A stretch of DNA of 24,476 nucleotides from an uncultured Bdellovibrio sp. (GCF_946478835.1 NZ_CAMLDV010000040.1:1-24476); one strand, 5' to 3'; positions 1 through 8,110 are shown, numbered from the stretch's first letter. Numbers and translations: made by a program. Notes: generated by a model from the letters alone, not told the origin.

Positions 1-530
1 AGAAAATTATCAGCTTTGTTCGTCAAAAAGGCGGCAAAGAGGAATCTGCAAAACTTTCTGTGAATGTTCCTGCTGGCGTGAAAGAAGGCCAACGCCTAAA
101 ACTTTCTGGCGAGGGTGATTCCGCTGCTGGCGGCGGGGCTGCGGGTGATCTTTACGTGATCATCAACATTCAAGAGCATCCTCTTTTTAAACGACACGAA
201 AATGATGTGACTTTGGATCTTCCGATCACCTACACGGATGCGATCTTAGGAACGAACATTGAAGTTCCCACACTCACAGGAAAAGCGATGATTCGCATTC
301 CTCCGGGAACTCACTCGGGACAAACGTTCCGACTTAAAGGAAAAGGTTTTCCAAAGCTTGGCGGATTTGGTTCCGGCGACATGCTTGTGCGCGTTCTTGT
401 GGATACGCCTCATAATCTTTCAGCAAGACAAAAAGAACTTGTCGAAGAGCTTGCGAAGTCTACTGAAACCACTCCCCTTGTGAAAGCTTTCCAAGAAAAA
501 GTCTCTCATCTTATGAGGAATAGAAAATGA
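1..530 (+). CDS. J-domain co-chaperone, C-terminal part (5' end outside window)
   Basis: The reading frame is already open at base 3, so this is the 3' portion of a longer gene and the GTG at 60 is internal. It encodes the substrate-binding C-terminal beta-sandwich domains of DnaJ/CbpA proteins. Visible family motifs are VPAGVKEGQRLKLSGEGD, GDLYV, HPLFKR, the ALG-type turn (AILGTNIEVPT) and the closing RLKGKGFP / GDMLVRV. J-proteins hand unfolded clients to DnaK and stimulate its ATPase; the J-domain itself lies off the window. No zinc-finger CxGxG repeat is visible, although the last Cys of a class I DnaJ should fall about 16 residues before the IPAGV-like motif. A CbpA-like architecture is therefore favoured over true DnaJ. 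The stop codon overlaps the next gene in an ATGA, implying translational coupling. Confidence 0.88.
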   Translation, partial: KIISFVRQKGGKEESAKLSVNVPAGVKEGQRLKLSGEGDSAAGGGAAGDLYVIINIQEHPLFKRHENDVTLDLPITYTDAILGTNIEVPTLTGKAMIRIPPGTHSGQTFRLKGKGFPKLGGFGSGDMLVRVLVDTPHNLSARQKELVEELAKSTETTPLVKAFQEKVSHLMRNRK

Positions 531-2197
531 CATCTCGATTTGCGCTTTTGCTAACGGCTTGCCTTTTAGCTTCTTGTACGACGGTAGCGACAAAAAAACG
601 TCCTCCGTACAGACCACCGACTGCGGCGGCTGCGAAAAAACCAAAAGCGATGAGCGGCATGACAACCGGAAAAACGCCAGAGCAAATTCAAAGTGAAACT
701 TTGACGTTACCTGAGGCGCCAAAAACGGAAGATGCCTTGGAATATCTTAAGGGCTTAGTCACACAGTCTGTTCAGGCTCCTAACAAGCAAGATCAGGAAA
801 CTTATCGTCTTCACGCGATCGACATCGTCGAAAACAAATTAAATGAAGATCAGCTTGAAGACGTCGCAAAAAATTCTGACTTTGGTTATTTGCGCGCGCA
901 TGCGATGTATCGTCTTGGTGAAATGGCTTTGGATCGTAAGGATATTTCCACGGCGAAAAAATATTTTTCGGGCGTGACTGATTATATGCCGGGCAGCGAC
1001 CTGGCCGTTCGTTCGCAAGATATTTTGCAACAACTTGAAGCTTCTAAAAACGTACAAACGCAAACTGTGGGTGTTGTGTTGCCGTTAAGTGGTAAGAACG
1101 CTCCGGTTGGACAGCGAGCTTTGCGTGGCCTTGAGATGGGCTTAGGACTTCATATTCCCGGATCAAGCTTCAAATTGGCCGTGATGGACAGTGAGGGAAA
1201 CCCGGACTCTGCTCGCCGTGGTGTTGAACGTCTTGTTAAGGAAGATAACGTCATCGCGATTGTTGGAAGTTTACTTAGTAAAACAGCTCCCGCGGTTGCC
1301 GCAAAATCAGATGAGCTTGGTGTTCCGACTGTCGCTCTTTCGCAAAGATCCGGTCTGACAGAAATTGGTCCTACGGTTTTCAGAAACTCTTTAACAAGCG
1401 GTATGCAGGTGCGCGCCCTTGTTCGTACGGCGATGGAAGATATGGGAATGAAGAAGTTTGCTATTCTTTATCCCAATGATCCGTACGGTATTGAGTTCAC
1501 AAATATTTTTTGGGATGAAGTTCTAGCACGCGGTGGACAGATTACGGCGGTGCAAACATATTCAACTAAAGAGACAGATTTCCGTCTTGTCATTCAACGA
1601 CTTGTTGGGACTTATTTCGGTGAAGCACGCCAAGACGAGTTCTCTGTGCGCCTTAAAGAGCTGCAACACAGTGATAAAAAAAGATCTGTGCGCCAATCAA
1701 ATCTTGAAACAGTTCTTCCACCGGTTACAGATTTCGACGCGATCTTTATTCCTGACAGCGTGAAAGCAATGGGACAAATTTCTGCGATGCTTTCTTATAA
1801 CGATGTCCGCAACGTGAAACTTTTGGGCACGAATTTGTGGAATACAAAAGACGTCGCTCGTCGCGCGGGAAACTTTGCGAACAATTTGCTTTTCGTGGAT
1901 AGTATTTCTCCGACAGCACAAACTAGATCTCGCTTCATGAATGAGTATAAGTCTTTATATAACGAAGAGCCGTCTCTTATCGAAATCCAAGCGTATGATG
2001 CGGGCCTTATCTTGCGTCAGTTGATCGCTTCAGGTGCGAGCTCTCGTGAAGAATTAACGCAGAAACTGACATCCTTAAAGCGTTTCCCTGGAGCCCTGGG
2101 CACTCTTTCAATGAATGCCGAGCGCGAAATTGAACGTCCAGTTACCCCGCTAACTGTTGAAAAGGGCGAGGTTATTCCCGCTAAGCTTGTAAAATAG
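527..2197 (+). CDS. Outer-membrane lipoprotein with periplasmic-binding fold, LpoA/LppC-like
   Basis: The 556-aa protein starts at an ATG overlapping the previous stop (ATGA), with GAGGAAT just upstream as ribosome binding site. It has a short signal peptide ending in lipobox LASC (Cys17). Thr rather than Asp follows the Cys, which fits outer-membrane sorting in the E. coli rule. A Pro/Ala/Lys linker comes next, then a helical TPR-like part at about residues 70-170 with YLRAHAMYRLGEMAL and KKYF. From about residue 180 it is a type I periplasmic-binding domain: VGVVLPLSG, GLEMGL, AIVGSLLS, FAILYPNDPYG and a C-terminal YDAGLILRQL. LpoA/LppC proteins with this layout activate class A penicillin-binding proteins from the outer membrane. 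Amino-acid-binding Leu/Ile/Val proteins share the fold, so a sensing or transport role remains possible. The fold is near certain; the PBP partner is inferred. Confidence 0.85.
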   Translation: MTSRFALLLTACLLASCTTVATKKRPPYRPPTAAAAKKPKAMSGMTTGKTPEQIQSETLTLPEAPKTEDALEYLKGLVTQSVQAPNKQDQETYRLHAIDIVENKLNEDQLEDVAKNSDFGYLRAHAMYRLGEMALDRKDISTAKKYFSGVTDYMPGSDLAVRSQDILQQLEASKNVQTQTVGVVLPLSGKNAPVGQRALRGLEMGLGLHIPGSSFKLAVMDSEGNPDSARRGVERLVKEDNVIAIVGSLLSKTAPAVAAKSDELGVPTVALSQRSGLTEIGPTVFRNSLTSGMQVRALVRTAMEDMGMKKFAILYPNDPYGIEFTNIFWDEVLARGGQITAVQTYSTKETDFRLVIQRLVGTYFGEARQDEFSVRLKELQHSDKKRSVRQSNLETVLPPVTDFDAIFIPDSVKAMGQISAMLSYNDVRNVKLLGTNLWNTKDVARRAGNFANNLLFVDSISPTAQTRSRFMNEYKSLYNEEPSLIEIQAYDAGLILRQLIASGASSREELTQKLTSLKRFPGALGTLSMNAEREIERPVTPLTVEKGEVIPAKLVK

Positions 2198-2265
2198 CTC
2201 CCATAAGTATTTTTTATGACGATTTTTTAACCCCCGACTTTGGGTGTCCTGTCTAAGGAACACCA

Positions 2266-2282
2266 GCGACGATGAGAGTCGC
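2266..2282 (+). other. Short hairpin in the leader of the first DksA-like gene
   Basis: GCGAC and GTCGC arms of 5 bp enclose a 7-base loop, 23 bases before the ATG at 2306 and directly upstream of the purine-rich Shine-Dalgarno run AAGAAGGGGG (2291-2300). It may influence mRNA stability or initiation. Stems of this size are common by chance. Confidence 0.25.
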
Positions 2283-2305
2283 AAAATCTAAAGAAGGGGG
2301 TTGTT

Positions 2306-2677
2306 ATGACAAGTCGTATCTCTGAAAACTTAGTGATGGAGTGCAGAAAGAAACTTCTAATTGCAAAACAGGATGTTTTGAATCGCTTCAGAACAGCCCA
2401 GCGCGAACTAGTCCATGTGGAAAAAGGTGGCGACGAGGCGGATCAATCGGTCGCACACATTGCTGAACATTCATTCTTGGTGTCCCAAGAGCGCATGAGA
2501 AATCAATTGGTAGAAATTGAAATGGCCTTAGCACGCATCGAGCAAGGAACTTTCGGAATCTGTGAAGAGACGGAAGAAATGATTGAGGCTGATAGATTGT
2601 TAGCAATTCCTTGGACACGCCTCAGTATCGAGGGTGCAGAACTTCGAGAAGCGGTTGGTCGTAAGTTTGCACGCTAA
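2306..2677 (+). CDS. DksA/TraR-family protein with degenerate zinc finger
   Basis: 123 aa, preceded by a strong AAGAAGGGGG Shine-Dalgarno. The family architecture is clear: an N-terminal helical hairpin (about 5-80) whose tip carries DEADQS (Asp43, Asp46), matching the DxxDxA acidic tip that DksA inserts into the RNA polymerase secondary channel, then a C-terminal zinc-finger region. The finger aligns without gaps to the paralogue immediately downstream. Only Cys86 of the four ligands survives: the second is Thr89, the third Ser107 and the fourth Gly110. Zinc-independent DksA paralogues such as P. aeruginosa DksA2 are known, so loss of the Cys ligands does not imply loss of function. It may act on transcription together with, or instead of, the zinc-bearing copy. 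Family assignment is firm; action on RNA polymerase is inferred. Confidence 0.85.
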   Translation: MTSRISENLVMECRKKLLIAKQDVLNRFRTAQRELVHVEKGGDEADQSVAHIAEHSFLVSQERMRNQLVEIEMALARIEQGTFGICEETEEMIEADRLLAIPWTRLSIEGAELREAVGRKFAR

Positions 2678-2768
2678 ATAATCACGCGCCGCTTTTTTCG
2701 TGACAGTCATTCATTCCCCCGTAATAAGGAAACCAATTTCGGCCAGGATCATCATATCGGGGGGTGAG

Positions 2769-3140
2769 ATGAACGTAACCGAACTGTCAGAAACAGAATT
2801 AAAAAACTTGAAAGAATCTTTGCTCTTCCAAAAGAGTTCGATTCTGAACAAGACACATGAATTCAAAGCAGAGCAATCTAGCATCACATCTGTCGCAGAT
2901 GAAGCTGAGGTTGCATCTCTGGATATCTCTAATAATATTTCCATTCATCTTCATGAAAGAGATCGTACAGCGCTCTATGCAATCGAAAGAGCTCTTTCTA
3001 AAATTGCTGATGGGACTTATGGCCAGTGCGAAGCTTGCGGTGAAATTATCAGCGCACGCAGACTTCAGGCTCGTCCATTCACAGCCCTTTGTATTGATTG
3101 CATGGAAGAACAAGAGAGCCATTCTAATCTTTTCCAATAA
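2769..3140 (+). CDS. DksA/TraR-family zinc-finger protein
   Basis: The ATG at 2769 is chosen because GGGGGTGAG sits directly before it; the frame remains open upstream to a GTG at 2700 but without a ribosome binding site. The resulting protein is 123 aa, exactly the length of its upstream neighbour. It has an N-terminal helical hairpin and an intact C4 zinc finger: GQCEACGE ... LCIDCMEE (Cys87, Cys90, Cys108, Cys111). The hairpin tip reads DEAEVA, so the second acidic tip residue is Glu47 rather than Asp. Members bind RNA polymerase through the secondary channel and modulate promoters, often with ppGpp. About 90 bases separate it from the first copy and 141 from lon, all on the same strand. 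The pair looks like an ancient tandem duplication. Which copy, if either, is the housekeeping DksA cannot be told from this window. Confidence 0.88.
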   Translation: MNVTELSETELKNLKESLLFQKSSILNKTHEFKAEQSSITSVADEAEVASLDISNNISIHLHERDRTALYAIERALSKIADGTYGQCEACGEIISARRLQARPFTALCIDCMEEQESHSNLFQ

Positions 3141-3169
3141 TGCTCAGTAAATCTCATTGGATGAGGTCT

Positions 3170-3187
3170 ACTGACATGGATGTCAGT
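3170..3187. promoter_or_regulatory. Inverted repeat between dksA-like gene and lon
   Basis: ACTGACAT and ATGTCAGT form 8-bp perfect arms around a GG centre. Outer TTGG (3157-3160) and CCAA (3188-3191) could extend pairing across an asymmetric bulge. It is followed by TTTTTAAATTTT. It may be an operator controlling lon, or a weak terminator for the dksA-like gene given the T run right after it. The stem is not GC-rich, which counts against a strong terminator. Confidence 0.4.
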
Positions 3188-3281
3188 CCAATTTTTAAAT
3201 TTTGATTTAAGCTCCCACTGTCTCACGCCGAGAAGACTCATACGAGAAAACAAATATTCCCGCATTACGCGGAGGAGCGGT

Positions 3282-5687
3282 ATGAGTTTTGACGATAAAG
3301 TTCTAGAAATCCCACAGACATTGCCAATGTTACCTGTGAGAGACATCGTAGTATTCCCCTACATGATTATTCCATTGTTCGTAGGGCGTGATGCTTCGAT
3401 CCGCTCAGTTGAAGAAGCACTAGCAAAGAATCGCCTGATCTTCTTGGCTTCACAAAAAGATATCACGGAAGAAAATCCATCTCCTGACAACATCTACACA
3501 GTAGGTACTGTGGCGATGATCATGAGAATGAGAAAACTTTCTGACGGCCGTGTAAAAATCCTTATCCAAGGTGTAGCAAAAGGCCGCGTGAAAAATTTCA
3601 CAAAGACAGCTCCTTCTTTTGAAGTGGCCGTAGAAAAAATCGAAGACATCCCAACACAAAAAACTGTTGTTGAAAATGAGGCTTTGATCAGAACAGCCAA
3701 AGAGCACATCGAGCGTATCATCGCTCTAGGTCGCCCTCTTTCTCCAGACATCTTGTTGGTGTTGGACGATGTTTCTGATCCAGGTCGTATCGCTGATTTG
3801 ATTGCTTCTAACTTGGGTATCAAAGTTCAAGACGCTCAAAAAGTTCTTGAGACTTCAGATGCAACAGAAAGACTTCGTCTAGTTAACGAAATCTTGGCTG
3901 CTGAACTTGAAGTGATGCAAGCTCAACAAAAGAATCGCGCTGGCGGCAAAGAAGATATGTCGAAGTCACAACGCGAATACTTCTTGCGCGAGCAAATGAA
4001 AGCTATAAAGAATGAACTCGGTGAAGGTGACTCTAAATCTGAAGAGATGGATGAACTTCGCGAGAAACTAGTTAACGCCGGCATGCCACCAAATGTTGAA
4101 GCCGAAGCGTTGAAACAGCTTGGACGTTTGGAGCGTATGCATCCAGATGCTTCTGAAGCAACAATGGTTCGCACATACCTTGACTGGATGGCGGATCTTC
4201 CTTGGAGCAAAAAATCTGAAGATCATATTGATCTTAAGCGCTCTAAAGAAATTTTGGATGAAGATCACTACGAACTTGAAAAAGCAAAAGACCGTATCAT
4301 GGAGTTCTTGGCTGTACGTAAACTTAAGCCAAATCTTAAAGGTCCAATCCTTTGCTTCGGTGGTCCTCCAGGTGTAGGTAAAACATCTTTGGGTAAATCT
4401 ATCGCTCGCGCGATGGGCCGTGAATACTTCCGTATCGCTTTGGGCGGCGTGAAGGATGAAGCGGAAATCCGTGGTCACCGTCGTACGTATGTCGGCGCGA
4501 TGCCTGGTAAAATTATCCAAGCTCTTCGCCAAGCGAAAACAAACAATCCAGTTATCGTTCTCGATGAGGTTGATAAATTGGGTTCTGATTTCCGCGGTGA
4601 CCCTTCAGCAGCCATGCTTGAGGTTTTGGATCCGGAACAAAATTCAACTTTCCGCGACAACTACTTGAACGTCGATTTCGATCTTTCAAATGTGTTGTTC
4701 ATCGCAACTGCCAACGTGTTGGAAAATATTCCACCAGCATTGCGTGACCGTATGGAAATCTTGAATATTCCTGGTTACACAGAAAACGATAAACTTTTGA
4801 TCACGAAAAAACATTTGATCAGAAGACAAATTGAAGCCAACGGTATCACTGAAGAAAACATCAAGTTTACTGATGAAGGTATCAAGTACTTGATCGCAGG
4901 CTACACTCGTGAAGCAGGTCTTCGTAACCTTGAGCGTGAAGTAGGTTCAGTTTGCCGTAAAGTGGCTAAAATGGTTGTGATGGGCGAAGCAAACTTTGTT
5001 GAGGTAACTCCAACAACAGTTCCTGAATTGCTCGGTCCTCCAAGATTCCAACGCGATGACAAGATCGCTGACTCTCAAGTCGGTGTTGTTCAAGGTCTTG
5101 CGTGGACACAAGCTGGTGGTGAAGTTCTCACTATCGAAGCTTTGAAAATGAAAGGTAAAGGACATCTTGCACTCACAGGTCAACTTGGCGATGTGATGAA
5201 AGAGTCTGCTCACGCTGCGATGTCTTACGCTCGTGCGCACCAGGAAGAACTTGGTATCCCTGAGGACTTCTTTGAAAAGTATGATGTTCACGTTCACTTG
5301 CCTGCGGGTGCAATCCCTAAGGATGGTCCTTCTGCTGGTATCACGCTTACGACCGCTCTTGTAAGTTTGATGACTGGAACTCCTGTTCGTCACGATATCG
5401 CGATGACAGGTGAAGTGACTCTCCAAGGTCGCGTGCTTCCTGTCGGCGGTATCCGTGAGAAGTGTTTAGCGGCTTTGAACTTAGGAATTACAAACATCAT
5501 TATCCCATTGGCTTGCCAAAAGGATCTTGCTGACATCCCTAAGATCTTCAAAGACAAAATCAACTTCATCTTGGCTGAAAACCTTGATGAAGTCTTCGCG
5601 GTGGCATTCGATAAGAGTGCAAAGGCCCAGGACAAAAAGCCTGCTGCGAAAAAAGATCCGAAAAAATCAAAGAGCTTGGCTGCTTAA
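3282..5687 (+). CDS. lon: ATP-dependent Lon protease (LonA type)
   Basis: 801 aa from the ATG at 3282, chosen because GGAGGAG lies just before it. An earlier in-frame ATG at 3180 has no ribosome binding site, falls in an inverted repeat and would add 34 residues unlike Lon. Order of domains: N-terminal LON substrate domain (TLPMLPVRDIVVFPYMIIPL, from about residue 10), helical linker, and AAA+ module with Walker A GGPPGVGKT near 360 and Walker B VIVLDEVDKL. The proteolytic domain follows, with catalytic Ser684 in PKDGPSAGI and Lys727 in GIREKCLAA. The Ser-Lys spacing of 43 equals that of E. coli Lon. The tail is Lys/Ala-rich. This cytoplasmic protease degrades damaged and selected regulatory proteins. 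It follows the dksA-like genes after 141 bases and ends at a strong terminator. Confidence 0.98.
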   Translation: MSFDDKVLEIPQTLPMLPVRDIVVFPYMIIPLFVGRDASIRSVEEALAKNRLIFLASQKDITEENPSPDNIYTVGTVAMIMRMRKLSDGRVKILIQGVAKGRVKNFTKTAPSFEVAVEKIEDIPTQKTVVENEALIRTAKEHIERIIALGRPLSPDILLVLDDVSDPGRIADLIASNLGIKVQDAQKVLETSDATERLRLVNEILAAELEVMQAQQKNRAGGKEDMSKSQREYFLREQMKAIKNELGEGDSKSEEMDELREKLVNAGMPPNVEAEALKQLGRLERMHPDASEATMVRTYLDWMADLPWSKKSEDHIDLKRSKEILDEDHYELEKAKDRIMEFLAVRKLKPNLKGPILCFGGPPGVGKTSLGKSIARAMGREYFRIALGGVKDEAEIRGHRRTYVGAMPGKIIQALRQAKTNNPVIVLDEVDKLGSDFRGDPSAAMLEVLDPEQNSTFRDNYLNVDFDLSNVLFIATANVLENIPPALRDRMEILNIPGYTENDKLLITKKHLIRRQIEANGITEENIKFTDEGIKYLIAGYTREAGLRNLEREVGSVCRKVAKMVVMGEANFVEVTPTTVPELLGPPRFQRDDKIADSQVGVVQGLAWTQAGGEVLTIEALKMKGKGHLALTGQLGDVMKESAHAAMSYARAHQEELGIPEDFFEKYDVHVHLPAGAIPKDGPSAGITLTTALVSLMTGTPVRHDIAMTGEVTLQGRVLPVGGIREKCLAALNLGITNIIIPLACQKDLADIPKIFKDKINFILAENLDEVFAVAFDKSAKAQDKKPAAKKDPKKSKSLAA

Positions 5688-5729
5688 TCCGTAGCCCAAG
5701 CCCATCGCCCCTCCCAAAACGATGAAACG

Positions 5730-5765
5730 AAAAAGGACTAGAGAAATCTGGTCCTTTTTCTTTTT
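5730..5765 (+). terminator. Rho-independent terminator after lon
   Basis: A 13-bp stem with one G-U pair (5730-5742 with 5747-5759) is capped by a GAAA tetraloop and ends in a T-rich tract. The core is GGAC/GTCC flanked by A5/T5. It lies 42 bases after the lon stop. Confidence 0.92.
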
Positions 5766-5879
5766 TAAAAAACCCTCAATACTTTCGTCATAGTACATTC
5801 CACATATATCTATTTAGAAAAATTAAGTGTTAGTTATCATGATTAGCTGGCCTTACTTTGACCAAATCTTGAAGAGTAC

Positions 5880-5901
5880 GATCAATGCTGAGGTGTTGAT
5901 C
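5880..5901 (+). promoter_or_regulatory. Hairpin with the ribosome binding site in its loop
   Basis: GATCAA (5880-5885) pairs with TTGATC (5896-5901). The 10-base loop holds GAGG, the only Shine-Dalgarno for the ATG at 5903. The geometry could expose the ribosome binding site in the loop, or modulate initiation if a ligand or RNA pairs there. A 6-bp stem is weak evidence. Confidence 0.3.
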
Positions 5902-5902
5902 T

Positions 5903-7282
5903 ATGCGAAATTTAGATTTAGCTATTGTGTCTCCTCAGGAAAAGTTTCGTAAACGTGCGGAAAATAGTGCTCGCATTTTTGATTTCGAATTTCAGTCTTT
6001 TGAAAGTGATGACGATTTTTTCACCAAGTCTGAAACCTACAAAGTTATCACCTGTGTTTTACTGGATTGTAGTCACCTAACAAAACCCAACGAGATCGCA
6101 GGTCTTGTGCAGGTCGCTCGGCAAGGCGCTCCTGATAGTTATATTCTGGCTATCGCAAGTTCCAAACTTCAGCCCGAAGATGCGCGAGTTATAAAAACAT
6201 CCGGTGCTTCGCTAGTGATGATGGAAAATGAATATATTGCTTCAAGCAAGCTGGAATTTATTTTAAGCCAAGTCATTCGCTCCGCTTACATTCCAGTTAA
6301 AACCGTCGACTTGATCGAGGGAACTGAGCCCACATTTCCGTTATTTTATCTTATGCCAATCAATAAGAAATTTTTGAAAGTCGGAAAACCAGGAAACACC
6401 ATTCGTCGCGATTTTTTGGAGAAGTACAAAGAGATCGGCGAACTCTACTTGCGGCGCACAGATCTTGATGCCTGGGTTGAATACACAAATAGTTTTAGCG
6501 CGGAAGACAGCGATAGTTTAATCCGAAAATGCCGACTTAAATTTTTGCAGCTGAATCAATCTTTCTTGAACCTTGTGCTGCTTGTGACAGATCAGAGTTC
6601 TAGTGCTTCATTTGCCCAGGGAAAGGATCTTTACGATATTTGCCAAAAATTCGCAGCCGATCTTTTAGAGTCACTCATTCACATCAAAGACCCGTGGCTT
6701 GTTATCAGCAGTTCCGCAATTGGGGATTTTGGCTCCGTCGAACGGGCTCCTTCCATTGCCGCCTATGCGGGCCTTCTAAGTTCAGAGTCTAAAACAGGTA
6801 ACGCCAAAGAGATCATGATTGGCGCTTTGCTCTCTGACGTTGGTTACTTGGATTTGAGTCCGTCGACGACACAAAAAATTCGCGAGAATCATTATCAAGA
6901 AATGAACGCCGAAGAACAGATGGAATACCAAAAACACCCCATCTACAGTTTGAATCAGTGTCTTTCGCGAAAACTTCCTCTTACGGAAAGCATCAAAGAT
7001 ATTATTCTGCAAAGTCACGAGCGCGTTGATCAAAAAGGTTTTCCCAACAAGCCTCGCTCCGACAAACTTACAGAAGCCGCAATGCTGGTTCGTCTTTGTT
7101 GGGATTTGGACACTCGAACTCAGGTGCGCATGGGCGAAGCTCGCCCAAATATTGACATGGTGAAAGCTCAACTCGCACAAGCGATTACGAACGAGACTGG
7201 AAATTATTCGATTGGTTTTCTGGTGAAGATATCGAAATTTTTAAAACCGAAGGTCCGAAACGACGACGTGATTATCGTATAA
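5903..7282 (+). CDS. Pseudo-receiver plus degenerate HD-GYP-family protein
   Basis: 459 aa. Residues 1-130 resemble a response-regulator receiver. The phosphoacceptor position is LLDCS (Asp55) and the Ser/Thr position lies in AIASS, but the early acidic pair and the conserved Lys are not evident. A middle segment (FPLFYLMPINKKFLKVGKPG ... GELYLRRTDLDAWVEY) matches the domain often found before HD-GYP modules. From about 300 the fold follows HD-GYP: ALLSDVGYLDLS replaces ALLHDIGK, HPIYS follows, then LQSHERVDQKGFPNK replaces HHE..DGxGYP. The HD and first HHE histidines are therefore Ser, and GYP is GFP, so cyclic-di-GMP hydrolysis is unlikely; binding or signalling by interaction is more plausible. 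Bdellovibrio is known for unconventional HD-GYP proteins lacking the Tyr. The gene stands alone after the lon terminator. Confidence 0.75.
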   Translation: MRNLDLAIVSPQEKFRKRAENSARIFDFEFQSFESDDDFFTKSETYKVITCVLLDCSHLTKPNEIAGLVQVARQGAPDSYILAIASSKLQPEDARVIKTSGASLVMMENEYIASSKLEFILSQVIRSAYIPVKTVDLIEGTEPTFPLFYLMPINKKFLKVGKPGNTIRRDFLEKYKEIGELYLRRTDLDAWVEYTNSFSAEDSDSLIRKCRLKFLQLNQSFLNLVLLVTDQSSSASFAQGKDLYDICQKFAADLLESLIHIKDPWLVISSSAIGDFGSVERAPSIAAYAGLLSSESKTGNAKEIMIGALLSDVGYLDLSPSTTQKIRENHYQEMNAEEQMEYQKHPIYSLNQCLSRKLPLTESIKDIILQSHERVDQKGFPNKPRSDKLTEAAMLVRLCWDLDTRTQVRMGEARPNIDMVKAQLAQAITNETGNYSIGFLVKISKFLKPKVRNDDVIIV

Positions 7283-7286
7283 AAAA

Positions 7287-7302
7287 GGGAGCTTACGCTC
7301 CC
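7287..7302. terminator. Bidirectional terminator between convergent genes
   Basis: GGGAGC and GCTCCC form a perfect 6-bp stem around a TTAC loop. Six A's precede it on the + strand (a T6 tract for leftward transcription) and CGCTTTTATT follows it on the + side. It serves the L,D-transpeptidase gene and the HD-GYP-like gene, which converge here 25 bases apart. Confidence 0.88.
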
Positions 7303-7307
7303 CGCTT

Positions 7308-7928
7308 TTATTCGTGAACTGTGATCCACACATTGTAGATACCCTGTTGTCTTACAAGGCGATTGAAGTAGTAAGCATTATCAGGATGAACGCGAATGCA
7401 ACCATGAGAAGCGCGGGAGCCTAATTTTTTCCAATTGCTCTCTGCCGTTCCGTGAATGGCAAATCCACCGCTAATGAAAACCGCGTAAGGCATGTTACCC
7501 AAACCTTTATAGTCTCCACCGGGATATTTTGTTGAAGTGTATTTATCGTAAATACGACCGTTTGGATTCGTATCAAAGTCAGGAGTTCCGTGACCTGGAG
7601 CGCCTGTTGAAACTTTCCATGTCGCTGAATGAACGCCATTCAAGTGAAGGTAAAGCTCTTGTCTTGATCTGGAAACTTGCACCCACACTGGGCACTCGGC
7701 GCGGAAACAACCTTTACCGAAAGGCTGCAAAAGGTTTTCGATGAACGGAGAAGATCCCGTTTCTTCTTGATAGATTTTATCCAAGTTTTCCAAAGTCTGT
7801 TCGATGTTTGGATCAAAAGGATTGAGTTCATCCATCACGTTGTCGGATGAATCCACTGCTTGAGTTTGAGCGTGAGCTGAAAACGCCGTGGCGAAAACCA
7901 GGAAAATCGCTGCTGCAAATGATTTCAT
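7308..7928 (-). CDS. Exported L,D-transpeptidase (YkuD family)
   Basis: The ATG at 7928 is chosen over one at 7958 because AAGGGGG lies at suitable spacing before it and a clean signal peptide follows (MKSFAAAIFLVFATAFSAHAQ). The mature 206-aa precursor has an acidic linker, a CFRAEC pair that could form a disulfide, then the YkuD domain. This carries VWVQVSRSRQELYLHLNG, KVSTGAPGHGTPDF, the IHG histidine and the catalytic motif SHGCIRV with Cys177. Such enzymes form 3-3 peptidoglycan cross-links, attach lipoproteins or, in predatory bacteria, remodel prey or self wall. Bdellovibrio species encode many YkuD proteins. It is a single gene, convergent with the HD-GYP-like gene and divergent from the gene at 8111. 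Confidence 0.92.
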   Translation of the reverse strand: MKSFAAAIFLVFATAFSAHAQTQAVDSSDNVMDELNPFDPNIEQTLENLDKIYQEETGSSPFIENLLQPFGKGCFRAECPVWVQVSRSRQELYLHLNGVHSATWKVSTGAPGHGTPDFDTNPNGRIYDKYTSTKYPGGDYKGLGNMPYAVFISGGFAIHGTAESNWKKLGSRASHGCIRVHPDNAYYFNRLVRQQGIYNVWITVHE

Positions 7929-8110
7929 GACTGAAACCCCCTTCATGTCAGGGGTCAAATATCGGTTGCATTAACTTTTGGCAATGAAGATATCGTAAGA
8001 AACGCGCTGTCCTGAAATGTAATTTCAAAGAAACGTTTTCATGGAAATTGTTCGTTAGAATATCTGATCTAAACTGAAGACCAAACATCTAAAAAAAGGA
8101 GAGCGTTCCC

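Noticed and set aside
3180..3281. N-terminal 34-residue extension of Lon from the ATG at 3180
   Set aside because: No ribosome binding site, the ATG is in the centre of an inverted repeat, and the extension is unlike Lon; GGAGGAG and normal Lon sequence mark 3282.
4068..4532. 154-aa open frame on the - strand within lon
   Set aside because: Opposite the Lon AAA+ module; an artefact of lon codon bias.
7529..7744. 71-aa open frame opposite the L,D-transpeptidase
   Set aside because: No ribosome binding site, no recognisable sequence, fully inside a confident gene.
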